From contig NZ_JACHNP010000001.1 in assembly GCF_014206815.1 (NCBI RefSeq), positions 1,764,456 through 1,828,455 on the forward strand: a stretch of DNA of 64,000 bases. Direction: 5' to 3'. Numbering within the stretch: the stretch's first letter is position 1; every line of letters begins with the position of its first letter. The stretch is from Xanthomonas sp. F10. Its GTDB lineage: Bacteria; Pseudomonadota; Gammaproteobacteria; Xanthomonadales; Xanthomonadaceae. The notes under the pieces were generated by a model. The model made no database searches. It was not told where the DNA came from and saw only the letters and a program-made list of their open reading frames with translations. Positions 34,601-45,066 of this stretch are shown here, piece by piece. The translations under genes and the position numbers were made by a program.

Positions 34601-36595
34601 ATGTCCAACTCCCTTTCGCTGTCCTCCAAGCTGTGGACCGGTTCGGCCATCGCCGTCGCGCTGCCATTGGCCGCCGCCGCGTGCGGGTTCGCCCTCGGCC
34701 TGCCCGCCGGGCAGACCCTGGCGCTGAGCATCGGCGCCACGGTGATCGCTAGCGCGGTGCTGGCCTATACCGTCCACGCCATCACCCGCTCGCTGCGGAT
34801 CGCCACTACCACCCTGGCCCGCTTCGCCACCGGCAATTTCGAGGTGGTGATGCCCACCATACGCAACGACCAGGCCTGCGAAGTACTGCTGGCGCTGCGC
34901 CAGGTGCAGACCGGGGTGCGCCAGATCAACGACGAGATCGTGCGCATGTCCGCGCAGCACGACGCCGGCGACATCGACGTGGTGATCGACAGCCACCGCT
35001 TCGACGGCGAGTTCAAGGTGATCGCCGAGGGCATCAACCGGATGGTCGGCGACCACATCGCCACCAAGAAGAAGGCGCTGGCCTGCGTGGCCGAGTTCGG
35101 CCGCGGCAACTTCGATGCGCCGCTGGAGACGTTCCCGGGCAAGAAGGTCTTCATCAACGAGATCATCGAGCAGGTGCGCCGCAACATGCAGGGGCTGATC
35201 GCGCAGATGCAGCACATGTCCGCGCAGCACGACGCCGGCGACATCGACGTGGTGATCGAGAGCCACCGTTTCGAAGGCGACTTCCGCAGCATGGCCGATG
35301 GCATCAACCGCATGGTCGGCGACCATATCGCCACCAAGAAGAAGGCGATGACCTGCATCGCCGAATTCGGCCGCGGCAACTTCGACGCGCCGCTGGACGC
35401 CTTCCCGGGCAAGAAGGCGTTCATCAACGACACGGTCGAACAAGTGCGTTCCAACCTGCGCGCGCTGATCCGCGACACCAGCCTGCTGGCCGACGCGGCC
35501 GCGGCCGGGCGCCTGGACGTGCGCGCCGACGGCAGCCAGCACCACGGCGACTTCCGCCGTATCGTCGATGGCGTCAACCTGACCCTGGATACGGTGATCG
35601 GCCCGCTCAACGAAGCCGGCGCCGTGCTCAAGGCGATCGAGGGCGGCGATCTGACCCGCGTGGCGGACGTGCAGTGCCAGGGCAAGCTGAAGGAACTGTG
35701 CGACAGCATCAATGCCACCGTCGCGCGGCTGGCGCAGGTGGTCGGCGAGGTCAACATCAACGCCGAAGCGCTGGCCAGCGCCTCCGAGCAGGTGAGCGCC
35801 ACCGCGCAGTCGCTGAGCCAGGCGGCCAGCGAACAGGCCGCCGGCGTGGAAGAGACCAGCGCCTCGCTGGAGCAGATGACCGCGTCCATCGCGCAGAACA
35901 CCGAGAACGCCAAGGTCACCGACAGCATGGCCGCCAAGGCCGCGCGCGAAGCCAACGAAGGCGGCGATGCGGTGCGCTCGACGGTGGCGGCGATGAAGCA
36001 GATCGCACAGAAGATCGGCATCATCGACGACATCGCCTACCAGACCAACCTGCTGGCGCTGAACGCGGCGATCGAGGCCGCACGCGCCGGCGAGCACGGC
36101 AAGGGCTTCGCGGTGGTGGCGGCGGAAGTGCGCAAGCTGGCCGAACGCAGCCAGGTGGCCGCGCAGGAGATCGGCCAGGTGGCCGAATCCAGCGTGGAAC
36201 TGGCCGAGAACGCCGGCAAGCTGCTGGACCAGATGGTGCCGTCGATCCGCCGCACCTCCGACCTGGTGCAGGAGATCACCGCCGCCTCCGAGGAACAGAC
36301 CTCCGGCGTCGGCCAGATCAACGCCGCGGTCGGCCAGCTCAACCAGACCACCCAGCAGGCCGCGGCCAACTCCGAGGAACTGGCCGCCACCGCCGAGGAA
36401 ATGAGCGGCCAGGCCGAGCAGTTGCAGCAGCTGATGAGTTTCTTCCGGACCAACCAGGTCGTGGCGCCGCGGCGTCCGACCGCCGTCTCCAGTGTCCCGT
36501 CCCGCAAGGCGGCGCCTGCGCGCAAACGTGGGTTCGGGGAGGTCGGCCTGGCACTGGTGTCGGCGCCGGACGAAGCCCACTTCGACACGTTCTGA
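34601..36595 (+). CDS. Chemoreceptor with two poly-HAMP-like repeats
   Basis: A 664-residue receptor, close paralogue of the one before. Two hydrophobic segments near the N-terminus (about 13-35 and 39-62) have hardly any loop. Then come a degenerate module ([18 protein letters not shown]), and two modules of exactly 90 residues (GAG/GAA codons for EFGRGNF at 35093 and 35363) with [12 protein letters not shown] and [12 protein letters not shown]. The signalling domain has the same tip and C-terminus [10 protein letters not shown]. One repeat fewer than its neighbour suggests that repeat number changes by recombination. The ligand is unknown. Confidence 0.9.
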   Translation: MSNSLSLSSKLWTGSAIAVALPLAAAACGFALGLPAGQTLALSIGATVIASAVLAYTVHAITRSLRIATTTLARFATGNFEVVMPTIRNDQACEVLLALRQVQTGVRQINDEIVRMSAQHDAGDIDVVIDSHRFDGEFKVIAEGINRMVGDHIATKKKALACVAEFGRGNFDAPLETFPGKKVFINEIIEQVRRNMQGLIAQMQHMSAQHDAGDIDVVIESHRFEGDFRSMADGINRMVGDHIATKKKAMTCIAEFGRGNFDAPLDAFPGKKAFINDTVEQVRSNLRALIRDTSLLADAAAAGRLDVRADGSQHHGDFRRIVDGVNLTLDTVIGPLNEAGAVLKAIEGGDLTRVADVQCQGKLKELCDSINATVARLAQVVGEVNINAEALASASEQVSATAQSLSQAASEQAAGVEETSASLEQMTASIAQNTENAKVTDSMAAKAAREANEGGDAVRSTVAAMKQIAQKIGIIDDIAYQTNLLALNAAIEAARAGEHGKGFAVVAAEVRKLAERSQVAAQEIGQVAESSVELAENAGKLLDQMVPSIRRTSDLVQEITAASEEQTSGVGQINAAVGQLNQTTQQAAANSEELAATAEEMSGQAEQLQQLMSFFRTNQVVAPRRPTAVSSVPSRKAAPARKRGFGEVGLALVSAPDEAHFDTF

Positions 36596-36641
36596 TATCC
36601 ACTTCCACCACACAACACCACATCACTTCCAGGGGATCACG

Positions 36642-38570
36642 ATGTTCACGCACATGAAAATCGGCACGCGTATCGGCATCGGCTTCGGCCTGGTGTTGCT
36701 GCTGCTGCTGGGAACCGGCATCTTCGCCACGCTGCAGATGGCCCGCATCAACGGCTCCTCCACGGAGATGGCCGGGAACTGGATGCCCAGCATCCGCAAC
36801 ATCGAGGAGATGAGCGCGAACTTCAACAAGCTGCGCCTGCTCGAAGTGCAGCGGGTCATCGCCACCAGCCCGGCGGAGATGCAAGACTACGACGCGCGCA
36901 TGGTGCAGACGCTGGACGCGTTCGAGAGCAACCGCAAGACCTACATCCCCTTGATCTCCTCGCCCGAGGAGCGCGCGCTGTACGAGGATTTCGCCAAGAA
37001 GTTCGACCGCTACAGCGAACTGCACAAGCAAGTGCTGGCGCTGGTGGCGCAGGCGAAGTCGCAGGAAGCGATGACAGTCCTGAACGGCGAGCAGCGGCAG
37101 TTGTACCGCGGCACCGCCGACGCGATCGACAAGCTGGTGGATCTGAACGTCAAGGGCGGCGTGGACGCCAGCGACCGTGGCGACGCGCTGTACGCCTCGG
37201 CGCGCACGCTGATCATCTCCACCATCGTCGTGGCGTTGCTGCTGGGCGTGGTCGTGGCGGTCTTCATCGTGCGCATCCTCGGCCGCCTGCTGGGCGGCGA
37301 GCCGGCCTACGTGGCCGAGATCGCCAACAAGGTCGCCCAGGGCGATCTGGACCTGCAGGTGGCGGTGCGCGCCAACGACACCGGTAGCGCGCTGTATGCG
37401 ATGCGGACCATGGTCGAGCGGCTGAAGCTGGTCATCGACGGCCAGCGCCGCGTGGTTGCGGCGGCCAACCGCGGCGACTTCTCCGAGCGCATCGCACTGG
37501 ACGGCCTGGCCGGGTTCCAGCGCGAGATGGGCCAGGGCCTGAACGAGCTGGCGGCCACCACCGGCGGCAGCATCCAGGACGTGGTGCGGGTGATGGGCGG
37601 CCTGGCCGAGGGCGACCTGACCCAGAGCATCGACAAGCACTACGACGGCGCCTACGCCGAAATGAAGAACTACATCAACGACACCATCGCGCGCCTGTCG
37701 CAGGTGGTCAGCGAGGTCAACGGCAATGCCGAATCGCTGGCCAGCGCCTCGGAAGAGGTCAGCGCCACCGCGCAGTCGCTGAGCCAGGCGGCCAGCGAGC
37801 AGGCTGCCGGCGTGGAGGAGACCAGCGCTTCGCTGGAGCAGATGACCGCGTCGATCTCGCAGAACACCGAAAACGCCAAGATCACCGACGGCATGGCCAG
37901 CAAGGCCTCCAGCCAGGCGCTGGACGGCGGCGAGTCGGTGCGTGCGACCGTGCAGGCGATGAAGCAGATCGCGCAGAAGATCGGCATCATCGACGACATC
38001 GCCTACCAGACCAACCTGCTGGCGCTGAATGCGGCGATCGAGGCCGCGCGTGCCGGCGAGCACGGCAAGGGCTTCGCGGTGGTGGCGGCGGAAGTGCGCA
38101 AGCTGGCCGAACGCAGCCAGATCGCGGCGCAGGAAATCGGCGATGTCGCCAGTTCCAGCGTCGAACTGGCCGAGAACGCCGGCAAGCTGCTGGACGAAAT
38201 GGTGCCGTCGATCAAGCGCACCTCCGACCTGGTGCAGGAGATCACCGCCGCCTCCGAGGAACAGACCTCCGGCGTCGGCCAGATCAATGCCGCGGTCGGC
38301 CAGCTCAACCAGACCACCCAGCAGGCCGCGTCCAACTCCGAGGAACTGGCCGCCACGGCCGAGGAGATGAGCGCGCAGGCCGAGCAGCTGCAGCAGCTGA
38401 TGAGCTTCTTCAAGGTGCAGGGCACCCCGCCGGCCAGGACCGCGGCGCGGCGTCCCGGCACCGTGCGCGGCCGCAGCGGGCACGCCGGGGCCAAGCCGAT
38501 CGCGCGCGTCGCCAACGGCCAGCTGGTCCTGGCCGACTCGCTCGACGAAGCCCATTTCGAAACCTTCTGA
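36642..38570 (+). CDS. Chemoreceptor with 4-helix-bundle periplasmic domain
   Basis: A 642-residue classical receptor. Helix 1 (residues 9-32) begins [21 protein letters not shown], a periplasmic region of about 150 residues ([21 protein letters not shown] ... [19 protein letters not shown]) resembles the four-helix-bundle MCP ligand domain, and helix 2 is near 190-213. A HAMP region ([19 protein letters not shown]) and signalling domain follow, with tip [19 protein letters not shown] and C-terminus [10 protein letters not shown]. Its signalling domain DNA is almost identical to that of the receptor before it, suggesting duplication or gene conversion. Ligand unknown. Confidence 0.92.
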   Translation: MFTHMKIGTRIGIGFGLVLLLLLGTGIFATLQMARINGSSTEMAGNWMPSIRNIEEMSANFNKLRLLEVQRVIATSPAEMQDYDARMVQTLDAFESNRKTYIPLISSPEERALYEDFAKKFDRYSELHKQVLALVAQAKSQEAMTVLNGEQRQLYRGTADAIDKLVDLNVKGGVDASDRGDALYASARTLIISTIVVALLLGVVVAVFIVRILGRLLGGEPAYVAEIANKVAQGDLDLQVAVRANDTGSALYAMRTMVERLKLVIDGQRRVVAAANRGDFSERIALDGLAGFQREMGQGLNELAATTGGSIQDVVRVMGGLAEGDLTQSIDKHYDGAYAEMKNYINDTIARLSQVVSEVNGNAESLASASEEVSATAQSLSQAASEQAAGVEETSASLEQMTASISQNTENAKITDGMASKASSQALDGGESVRATVQAMKQIAQKIGIIDDIAYQTNLLALNAAIEAARAGEHGKGFAVVAAEVRKLAERSQIAAQEIGDVASSSVELAENAGKLLDEMVPSIKRTSDLVQEITAASEEQTSGVGQINAAVGQLNQTTQQAASNSEELAATAEEMSAQAEQLQQLMSFFKVQGTPPARTAARRPGTVRGRSGHAGAKPIARVANGQLVLADSLDEAHFETF

Positions 38571-38573
38571 GAC

Positions 38574-39113
38574 ATGGCCATGAACGCTCCCGCTTCGCTC
38601 TCACCCTCCGACGCCGGCGACCTGGCGACGGACCAGTTCCTGACCTTCCTGCTCGGCAAGGAAATGTTCGGTGTCGGCATCCTCGGCATCAAGGAGATCA
38701 TCGAGTACCGCACGCCGACCGACGTGCCGATGATGCCGCCCGCCCTGCGCGGGGTGATCAACCTGCGCGGCGCGGTGGTGCCGGTGGTGGACCTGCAGCA
38801 GCGCTTCGGCCGCGCGCCCAGCGAGATCAGCAAGCGCACCTGCATCGTCATCATCGAGGTCGCCAGCGGCGAAGAACGCCAGGTGCTCGGCCTGCTGGTG
38901 GACGCGGTCAGCGAGGTGCTTGAGATCGCCACGGCGGACATCGCGCCGCCGCCGGCGTTCGGCACCGGCATTCGCCGCGATTTCATCCACGGCATGGGCA
39001 AGGTCGGCGAGCGGTTCGTGATCCTGCTCGCCGCCGACGCGGTGCTGGCGCCGCAGGAGTTCGCCAGCATGGCCGGCCTCGACGCCCACGTGGAAGAAGG
39101 CATCGCCGCCTGA
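38574..39113 (+). CDS. cheW: CheW coupling protein
   Basis: A 179-residue CheW, the adaptor linking receptors to CheA. It begins DQFLTFLLGKEMFGVGILGIKEI, and has IEYRTPTDVPMMPPALRGVINLRGAVVPVVDL, the canonical CheW core, and VDAVSEVLEI. It starts three bases after the third receptor's stop; an alternative ATG lies two codons in. The position directly after the receptors supports a dedicated signalling array. Confidence 0.95.
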   Translation: MAMNAPASLSPSDAGDLATDQFLTFLLGKEMFGVGILGIKEIIEYRTPTDVPMMPPALRGVINLRGAVVPVVDLQQRFGRAPSEISKRTCIVIIEVASGEERQVLGLLVDAVSEVLEIATADIAPPPAFGTGIRRDFIHGMGKVGERFVILLAADAVLAPQEFASMAGLDAHVEEGIAA

Positions 39114-39162
39114 GCGGCCTTCGCCGCGCATCGCCCCGCCCTTTCCTCGAAACGGATTTCGC

Positions 39163-40434
39163 ATGCCCACGCCCCCCGACACCGCCGCCCTGCACCACTT
39201 CGGCACGGTCCTGGTGGTCGACGACAGTCAGGTCCAGCGCGAACATGCGCTGGCGCTGTGCCTGCGGATGGGCGCGGTGGCTGTGGAAGGCGCGGCCGAC
39301 GGCCATGCCGCGCTGGCGCGGGTGACCGAGGGTTCGCCGCTGGGGCTGCTGATCGTGGATCTGGAAATGCCCGGCATGGACGGTGTGCAATTGCTCGATG
39401 CGCTTGCCCGCTGCGGCGCGCGCGTACCGATCGTGGTCGCCTCGCAGCGTGGCGCGGCCTTGATCGACTCGGTGCTGCAGGTCGGCCGCAGCAACGGCCT
39501 GCAGGTGCTGGCGGGACTGGAGAAGCCGCTGCGCGCCGCCCAGCTCGCGGCCGCGGTGCGCGCCCACGCCCCGCCGACCTCGGCGCCGCGGAACGAGGCC
39601 GAGGCCCCGGGCGAGGCGACCATGGCCGCGATGCTGCGCGAGGCGCTGCAGCGCGGCGAGATCGAGGTGGCCTATCAGCCCAAGGTCGACATGCGCAGCG
39701 GCCGGGTCGGCGGCGTGGAAGCGCTGGCACGCTGGCGCCATCCCAGCGCCGGGCCGATCGCGCCGGACCGCTTCATCGCCGTGGCCGAGCGTGAGGGTCT
39801 GATCCATGCACTCACCGCCTGCGTCGCCGACCAGGCGCTGGCGCGGCTGGCGGCGTGGAAGCAGGACGGGTTTCAGCTGACCCTGGCGCTGAATCTGTCG
39901 CCGCGCATGCTGCAGGACCCGAACCTGCTCGACGAACTGCTCGGGCTGCTGCGCAAGCATGGCCTGGCGCCATCTGACCTGGTGCTGGAGATCACCGAGA
40001 GTTCGCTGGTCTGCGGCAGCGCGCTGGGCATGCTGGCGCGGCTGCGGCTGCAGGGTTTCGGCCTGTCGCTGGACGACTACGGCACCGGTTTCTCCTCGCT
40101 GCAGCAACTCACCCGCATTCCCTTCACCGAGTTGAAGATCGACCGCATCTTCGTCCACGACGCGCACCGCAGCCGCAACCTGCGCACGGTCCTCGAATCG
40201 GCGCTGGGCATGGCCCAGCGGCTGGGCCTGCACACCGTCGCCGAGGGCATCGAAACGGTGGAGGACTGGACCCTGCTGCAGGAGCTGGGGTGCGACTTCG
40301 GCCAGGGCTACCTGCTGGCGCGCCCGCTGGGCGGCGGCGCGCTGCACGCCTGGCTGCTGGAGCACCAGCGCCTGCTGCAGGAACACGGCCCCACCGGCAC
40401 CGCCAGCGCCCCCGCTTCCCCCTCCACTCACTGA
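39163..40434 (+). CDS. REC-EAL protein, cyclic-di-GMP phosphodiesterase
   Basis: A 423-residue response regulator with a receiver (DDSQ; phospho-acceptor Asp66 in LLIVDLEMPGMDG) and a C-terminal EAL domain. The EAL motif is at 186-188 (VEALARW); DDYGTGFSSL, KIDRIFV, AEGIETVED and QGYLLARP are all present, so the domain looks catalytically competent to linearise cyclic-di-GMP. It sits between cheW and cheR, so CheA-dependent phosphorylation could link chemotactic signals to cyclic-di-GMP levels and thus motility. The kinase partner is inferred from context. Confidence 0.9.
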   Translation: MPTPPDTAALHHFGTVLVVDDSQVQREHALALCLRMGAVAVEGAADGHAALARVTEGSPLGLLIVDLEMPGMDGVQLLDALARCGARVPIVVASQRGAALIDSVLQVGRSNGLQVLAGLEKPLRAAQLAAAVRAHAPPTSAPRNEAEAPGEATMAAMLREALQRGEIEVAYQPKVDMRSGRVGGVEALARWRHPSAGPIAPDRFIAVAEREGLIHALTACVADQALARLAAWKQDGFQLTLALNLSPRMLQDPNLLDELLGLLRKHGLAPSDLVLEITESSLVCGSALGMLARLRLQGFGLSLDDYGTGFSSLQQLTRIPFTELKIDRIFVHDAHRSRNLRTVLESALGMAQRLGLHTVAEGIETVEDWTLLQELGCDFGQGYLLARPLGGGALHAWLLEHQRLLQEHGPTGTASAPASPSTH

Positions 40435-40446
40435 CCGGCCACGACC

Positions 40447-41253
40447 ATGACCAGCCACGACACCATCACCGAGCAGGAATTCGGCCGGTTCCAGCGTTTC
40501 ATCTTCGACGCGGCCGGCATCACCATCTCGCCGGCCAAGAAGGCCATGCTGTGCGGACGCCTGGGCAAGCGCCTGAAGGCGCATTCGCTGCAGACCTACA
40601 CCCAGTACCTCAAGCTGCTGGAAAGCCGCGAGGGCAGCGGCGAGGTGCAGACCGCCATCGACCTGCTGACCACCAACGAAACCTACTTCTTCCGCGAGCC
40701 CAAGCACTTCGATCTGCTGCGCAGCGTCGCCGCCGCGCATACCGGCAGTGCGCCGTTCCGCTGCTGGAGCGCAGCCAGTTCCAGCGGCGAGGAAGCCTAC
40801 AGCATGGCCATGGTGCTGGACGACACCCTGCAGGGCCGTCCCTACGAGGTGGTCGGCACCGACATCAGCACCCGCGTACTGGAAAAGGCGCGGACCGGCC
40901 ACTATCCGCTGCTGCGCATCGAGCACATGCCGCCGGCCATGCTCAAGCGCTACTGCCTCAAGGGTCGCGGCGAGTACGAGGGCAGCCTGCTGATCGACCG
41001 CAAGATCCGCGACCACGTGCGTTTCCTGCACGCCAACCTCAACGCGGCGTTGCCCAATCTGGGCCAGTTCGACGTGGTGTTCCTGCGCAACGTGATGATC
41101 TACTTCAACGGCCAGACCAAGCGCGAAGTGGTGACGCGGGTGCTCGGCGCGCTCAAGCGCGGCGGCATCTTCTGCATCGGCCACTCCGAGAGTCTCAACG
41201 ACGTCAACAGCGACGTGGTGCAGATCGCGCCGTCGGTGTACCGCAAACCATGA
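40447..41253 (+). CDS. cheR: Chemoreceptor methyltransferase CheR
   Basis: A 268-residue CheR, which methylates Glu residues of receptors with SAM. The N-terminal helical domain ([21 protein letters not shown]) is followed by [11 protein letters not shown], the SAM motif [17 protein letters not shown] and [18 protein letters not shown]. It starts 12 bases after the REC-EAL gene and ends 28 bases before cheB. None of the three receptors shows the C-terminal NWETF docking pentapeptide, but two end in HFDTF/HFETF, which is similar and may tether CheR. Confidence 0.95.
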   Translation: MTSHDTITEQEFGRFQRFIFDAAGITISPAKKAMLCGRLGKRLKAHSLQTYTQYLKLLESREGSGEVQTAIDLLTTNETYFFREPKHFDLLRSVAAAHTGSAPFRCWSAASSSGEEAYSMAMVLDDTLQGRPYEVVGTDISTRVLEKARTGHYPLLRIEHMPPAMLKRYCLKGRGEYEGSLLIDRKIRDHVRFLHANLNAALPNLGQFDVVFLRNVMIYFNGQTKREVVTRVLGALKRGGIFCIGHSESLNDVNSDVVQIAPSVYRKP

Positions 41254-41281
41254 AGGCCGACGTGCCAGGAGGGAACCCCGC

Positions 41282-42358
41282 ATGACCACGATCAAGGCCA
41301 TGGTGATCGACGATTCGGCGGTGGTGCGCCAAGTGCTGGTCGCCGTGCTCAACGACGCGCCCGGCATCGAGGTGATCGCCGCCGCGGCCGATCCGCTGCT
41401 GGCGATGGACAAGATGCGCCAGCAATGGCCGGACGTGATCGTGCTGGACGTGGAGATGCCGAAGATGGACGGCATCACCTTCCTGCGCAAGATCATGAGC
41501 GAGCGCCCTACCCCGGTGGTGATCTGCTCCACGCTCACCGAGAAGGGCGCGCGGGTGACCATGGATGCGCTGGCCGCCGGCGCGGTGGCGGTGGTGACCA
41601 AGCCCAAGCTCGGGCTCAAGCAGTTCCTCACCGACTCGGCCGAGGAGATGATCGCCACGGTGAAGAGCGCCGCGCGCGCCAACGTCAAGCGCCTGTCGGC
41701 GCGTGCGGCACCGGCGCCGGCCGAGCCGGAGATCAAGCACACCGCCGACGTGATCCTGCCGGCGCAGGGCAATCGCCCGCTGTCGCAGACCACCGAACGG
41801 GTGGTGGCGATCGGCACCTCCACCGGCGGCACCCAGGCGCTGGAGGAAGTGCTGACCGCGCTGCCGCGGGTCAGCCCGGGCATCGTCATCGTCCAGCACA
41901 TGCCGGAGAAGTTCACCGCCGCCTTCGCCGCGCGCCTGGACACGCTGTGCCAGATCTCGGTGAAGGAAGCGGCCAACAACGACCGCGTGGTGCCGGGACG
42001 CGCGCTGATCGCGCCGGGCGGCAAGCACATGCTGCTGCGTCGCAGCGGCGCGCAGTACTTCGTCGAAGTGCTGGACGGGCCGCCGGTGAACCGGCACCGG
42101 CCGTCGGTGGACGTGCTGTTCCGCTCCGCCGCACGCGCCGCCGGCGGCAACGCGCTGGGCATCATCATGACCGGCATGGGCGACGACGGCGCGGTCGGCC
42201 TGCTGGAGATGCGCCAGGCCGGCGCGCGCACCGTGGCCCAGGACGAACAGAGCAGCGTGGTGTTCGGCATGCCCAAGGAAGCGATCAAGCGCGGCGGCGC
42301 GGAGAAGATCCTGCCGCTCAACGCGATGGCGCGTGAGATCGGCCAGCAGCTGAGCTAG
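41282..42358 (+). CDS. cheB: CheB chemoreceptor methylesterase
   Basis: A 358-residue CheB with a receiver ([10 protein letters not shown]; Asp56 in [12 protein letters not shown]) and a C-terminal methylesterase/glutamine deamidase. The catalytic Ser180 is in [14 protein letters not shown], the His in [10 protein letters not shown] and the Asp in [10 protein letters not shown]. It is the last gene of the chemotaxis operon, and reverses CheR methylation when phosphorylated by CheA. REP palindromes follow its stop. Confidence 0.95.
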   Translation: MTTIKAMVIDDSAVVRQVLVAVLNDAPGIEVIAAAADPLLAMDKMRQQWPDVIVLDVEMPKMDGITFLRKIMSERPTPVVICSTLTEKGARVTMDALAAGAVAVVTKPKLGLKQFLTDSAEEMIATVKSAARANVKRLSARAAPAPAEPEIKHTADVILPAQGNRPLSQTTERVVAIGTSTGGTQALEEVLTALPRVSPGIVIVQHMPEKFTAAFAARLDTLCQISVKEAANNDRVVPGRALIAPGGKHMLLRRSGAQYFVEVLDGPPVNRHRPSVDVLFRSAARAAGGNALGIIMTGMGDDGAVGLLEMRQAGARTVAQDEQSSVVFGMPKEAIKRGGAEKILPLNAMAREIGQQLS

Positions 42359-42383
42359 CAACCAACGCGGCTTTGACCGGACC

Positions 42384-42406
42384 GTAGGAGCGGCTTCAGC
42401 CGCGAC
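42384..42406. repeat. Single REP-type unit
   Basis: One copy of the 23-base unit starting GTAGGAGCGGCTTCAGCC, without an inverted partner, 25 bases after cheB. Confidence 0.85.
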
Positions 42407-42456
42407 GGCGCGTTTCCGTAAAAGCGCAGAGCTAACAACCAAAAGCCGCGTTTGCT

Positions 42457-42523
42457 GTAGGAGCGGCTTCAGCCGCGACGGGCTTTCCCATGGAAAGCCC
42501 GTCGCGGCTGAAGCCGCTCCTAC
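42457..42523. repeat. 67-base near-perfect REP palindrome
   Basis: Two inverted REP units joined by a symmetric centre (GGGCTTTCC-CAT-GGAAAGCCC), giving 32-base perfectly complementary arms with a 3-base loop. It separates cheB from the convergent AraC regulator. Confidence 0.93.
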
Positions 42524-42627
42524 GACGCAGGCAGGCTACGCACTGCGACCGCAGCAGCCAACCGACACCCGCGCACCCGCAAAGAAGTGCGCGGCATGCA
42601 GCACGCGCACCGCCCCCACAAGCCCCC

Positions 42628-43446
42628 TCAACCCGAGTTGATGTGCTCCTTGCAGTACAGGCGCCGGTAGGCGCTGGGGGTCATGCCCAGGCGCTGGCGG
42701 AACACGCGCCGGAAATAGCCGCTGTCGCTGAAGCCGGCGCGCTGCGCGACCTCGTCCACCGCGCAGGTGTTGACCAGCAGCAGCTTCTCGGCGAAGGCGA
42801 TGCGCTGGCGGTGGATCGCTTCGGTCAGCGTGGTGCCGAAGCTGCGCCGGTAGATGCGGCCCAGGTAGTCCGGATTGCAGTGCAGTTGCGCGGCCAGCGA
42901 CGAGGCGGTGAGCGCGGTGTGGAACCGCGTGCCGATCAGTTGCTTGGCGCGGTAGGCCAGCGCCACCCCGGCACGTTCGGAGTCGTGCGGATCCGGCCAG
43001 GCACCGGCCACGCATTGCAGCATCGACAGCACGATCGGCTCGAGCATCGGCAGCGTGCGCCGTTCCTCCTGCTCGGCCAGGAACCAGCGGAACAGGCCGA
43101 CGAAACGCTCCGGATCGCGGATCGCGGTGCGTTGCGGCATCGACAGCGCCACGGCGTGGTCCGCCTGCGCCACGCCCGGTTCCAGTTCGAAATGCACCCA
43201 GTAGAACCGCAGATCGTCCGGGAACCGGCCCAGGCCGGCATGCGCGCGGCCGGGCCACAGCAGCAGCGTCTCGCCGGGGCCGACGTGGAAGTCGTTGTCC
43301 TGTTCGCGGATCGAGAGGATGCCGCGCTCGACGAAGATCAGCTCGTAGGACTGGATCACCCGTGCCGGATGCGCGCCCACCCCGCGGGAGATGAACAGGC
43401 CCCCGTTCTGGACCCGGATCGGGTAGGCGACGGCGAATTCGAGCAT
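42628..43446 (-). CDS. AraC-family regulator of the arabinofuranoside locus
   Basis: A 272-residue AraC-type regulator. The N-terminal cupin-like domain ([21 protein letters not shown], near 55-75) should bind a sugar; the C-terminal ~100 residues hold two helix-turn-helix motifs ([26 protein letters not shown] and [25 protein letters not shown]) ending in MTPSAYRR. I chose ATG at 43446, preceded by GGGGAGA. It is divergent from the GPH transporter and GH127 genes, with 187 bp between, so it probably controls them in response to an arabinose-containing sugar. Confidence 0.9.
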   Translation of the reverse strand: MLEFAVAYPIRVQNGGLFISRGVGAHPARVIQSYELIFVERGILSIREQDNDFHVGPGETLLLWPGRAHAGLGRFPDDLRFYWVHFELEPGVAQADHAVALSMPQRTAIRDPERFVGLFRWFLAEQEERRTLPMLEPIVLSMLQCVAGAWPDPHDSERAGVALAYRAKQLIGTRFHTALTASSLAAQLHCNPDYLGRIYRRSFGTTLTEAIHRQRIAFAEKLLLVNTCAVDEVAQRAGFSDSGYFRRVFRQRLGMTPSAYRRLYCKEHINSG

Positions 43447-43633
43447 GTCGGAAACGTCTCCCCTTGCGCACACGACGCTGCACCGCAGCAATTCAATGAG
43501 CGCCACCGCACCTGCGCGGCCCGGCGCCCATGGTCGGAATCGTACCGGTTTTATACCGCACAGACTCTTGTCGCGCTCGCGCGGCCATGCCACTTTGCGC
43601 TGGCGCCGGACCGCGCGCGCCAGGAGCCGCCCG

Positions 43634-45037
43634 TTGAACGCGACCGCCATCGGCCACGCCGCCGCAGACGCCGCACCGGCCGCCGCCACGCCACGCCTGT
43701 CGCGCCTGGAGAAGTTCGGCTATGGCCTCGGCGATGCCGGCGGCACGGTGGTCACCTGCCTGATCGCCAACTTCCTCACCTTCTTCTACACCGACGTGTT
43801 CGGCCTGACCCCGGCGCTGGTCGGCACCCTGTTCACCGTGCTGCGCGTGGCCGACGCGGTGTCCGATCCGGTGATGGGCTTGATCGCCGACCGCACCCGC
43901 AGCCGCTGGGGCCGCTTCCGTGCCTGGCAACTGTGGGTCGCGCTGCCGATCGGCATCGCCTGCGTGCTGACCTTCAGCGCGCCGCAGCTGAGCGCCGGCG
44001 CGAAGATCGCCTACGCCTTCGCCAGCTATTTCCTGCTGTCGCTGTGCTACACCGCGATCAACGTGCCCTACTGCGCGCTGATCAACAGCATGACCGGCGA
44101 CCACCGCGACGTGGTCTCCGCGCAATCCTGGCGCTTCGTGCTGTGCGGCATCGCCGGCTTCCTGGTGTCGGTCGGGCTGCCGTGGCTGGTGCGGGAACTG
44201 GGCAACGGCGACGCCGCGCGCGGCTACCAGCTCGGCGTGGGCGTACTGGCGGCGCTGGCGGTGGCGATGTTCCTGTGCTGCTTCTTCGCCGTGCGCGAGC
44301 GGGTGCCGGTCAGCCTGCTCGGCGGCGCCGGCATCGGCGCACACCTGCGCGGCCTGCTGCGCAACGACCAGCTGCGGCTGGTGCTGCTGATGTCGTTCCT
44401 GCTGATCAACGTGTTCAACATCCGCGGCGGCGGCTATCTGTACTTCATCACCTACGTGCTCGGCGGCAGCAGCGGCTATGCCTCGCTGTTCTTCGCGATG
44501 GTGGCGCTGGCCACGGTGCTCGGCGCGATCGTGGTCAACGCGCTGTGCCGCCGCTTCGACCCGCTGGCGCTGTACCTGCACACCAACCTGGCGCTGGCCG
44601 CGTTCGGCGTGGCGCAGTGGTGGCTGCCGACCGGACCGGCGCAGCAGACGCTGTGGCTGGGGGTGATCTTCGTGCACTGCCTGGTGCTGGGTTTCGCGCT
44701 GCCGCTGCACTTCTCGCTGATGGCCTTCGCCGACGATTACGGCGCCTGGAAGAACCGGGTGCGCTCCTCGGGCATCAACTTCGCCTTCAACCTGTTCTGC
44801 ATCAAGCTGGCCTGGGCCTCGAGCGCGGTGGTGATCAGCGCGCTGTTCGTCCATGCCGGCTACCGCGCCGGCGCCGCGCAGCAGAGCCCCGCCTCGCTGC
44901 AGGCCATCACCCTGCTGGAAACCCTGATCCCCGCCGGCCTGCACCTGCTGCTGGCCGCGGTGATCCTGCGCTGCCGGCTGCGCCGGCCGCTGCTGGCGAG
45001 CATCGCCGCCGACCTCGCCGCGCGCCCGGTGCACTGA
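43634..45037 (+). CDS. GPH-family sugar:cation symporter
   Basis: A 467-residue permease of the glycoside-pentoside-hexuronide family, with about 12 membrane helices. Near the N-terminus, [20 protein letters not shown] and [26 protein letters not shown] are strong family motifs. It likely imports arabinose-containing disaccharides or oligosaccharides with a cation. I propose a TTG start at 43634 because CAGGAG lies seven bases upstream and upstream in-frame codons are not protein-like; ATG at 43496 or 43445 is the alternative. It is followed 29 bases later by the GH127 gene. Confidence 0.88.
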   Translation: MNATAIGHAAADAAPAAATPRLSRLEKFGYGLGDAGGTVVTCLIANFLTFFYTDVFGLTPALVGTLFTVLRVADAVSDPVMGLIADRTRSRWGRFRAWQLWVALPIGIACVLTFSAPQLSAGAKIAYAFASYFLLSLCYTAINVPYCALINSMTGDHRDVVSAQSWRFVLCGIAGFLVSVGLPWLVRELGNGDAARGYQLGVGVLAALAVAMFLCCFFAVRERVPVSLLGGAGIGAHLRGLLRNDQLRLVLLMSFLLINVFNIRGGGYLYFITYVLGGSSGYASLFFAMVALATVLGAIVVNALCRRFDPLALYLHTNLALAAFGVAQWWLPTGPAQQTLWLGVIFVHCLVLGFALPLHFSLMAFADDYGAWKNRVRSSGINFAFNLFCIKLAWASSAVVISALFVHAGYRAGAAQQSPASLQAITLLETLIPAGLHLLLAAVILRCRLRRPLLASIAADLAARPVH

Positions 45038-45066
45038 CCTTCCCCACCCTTCAGGATCTGCGCTCC

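Noticed and set aside
38983-42321. 1100-codon open frame on the minus strand across cheW-cheB
   Set aside because: Opposite four clear chemotaxis genes and without recognisable motifs or ribosome site.
42384-42523. Possible CRISPR-like array of 23-base repeats
   Set aside because: Only three units, two of them inverted, with irregular spacing and no cas genes: REP palindromes.
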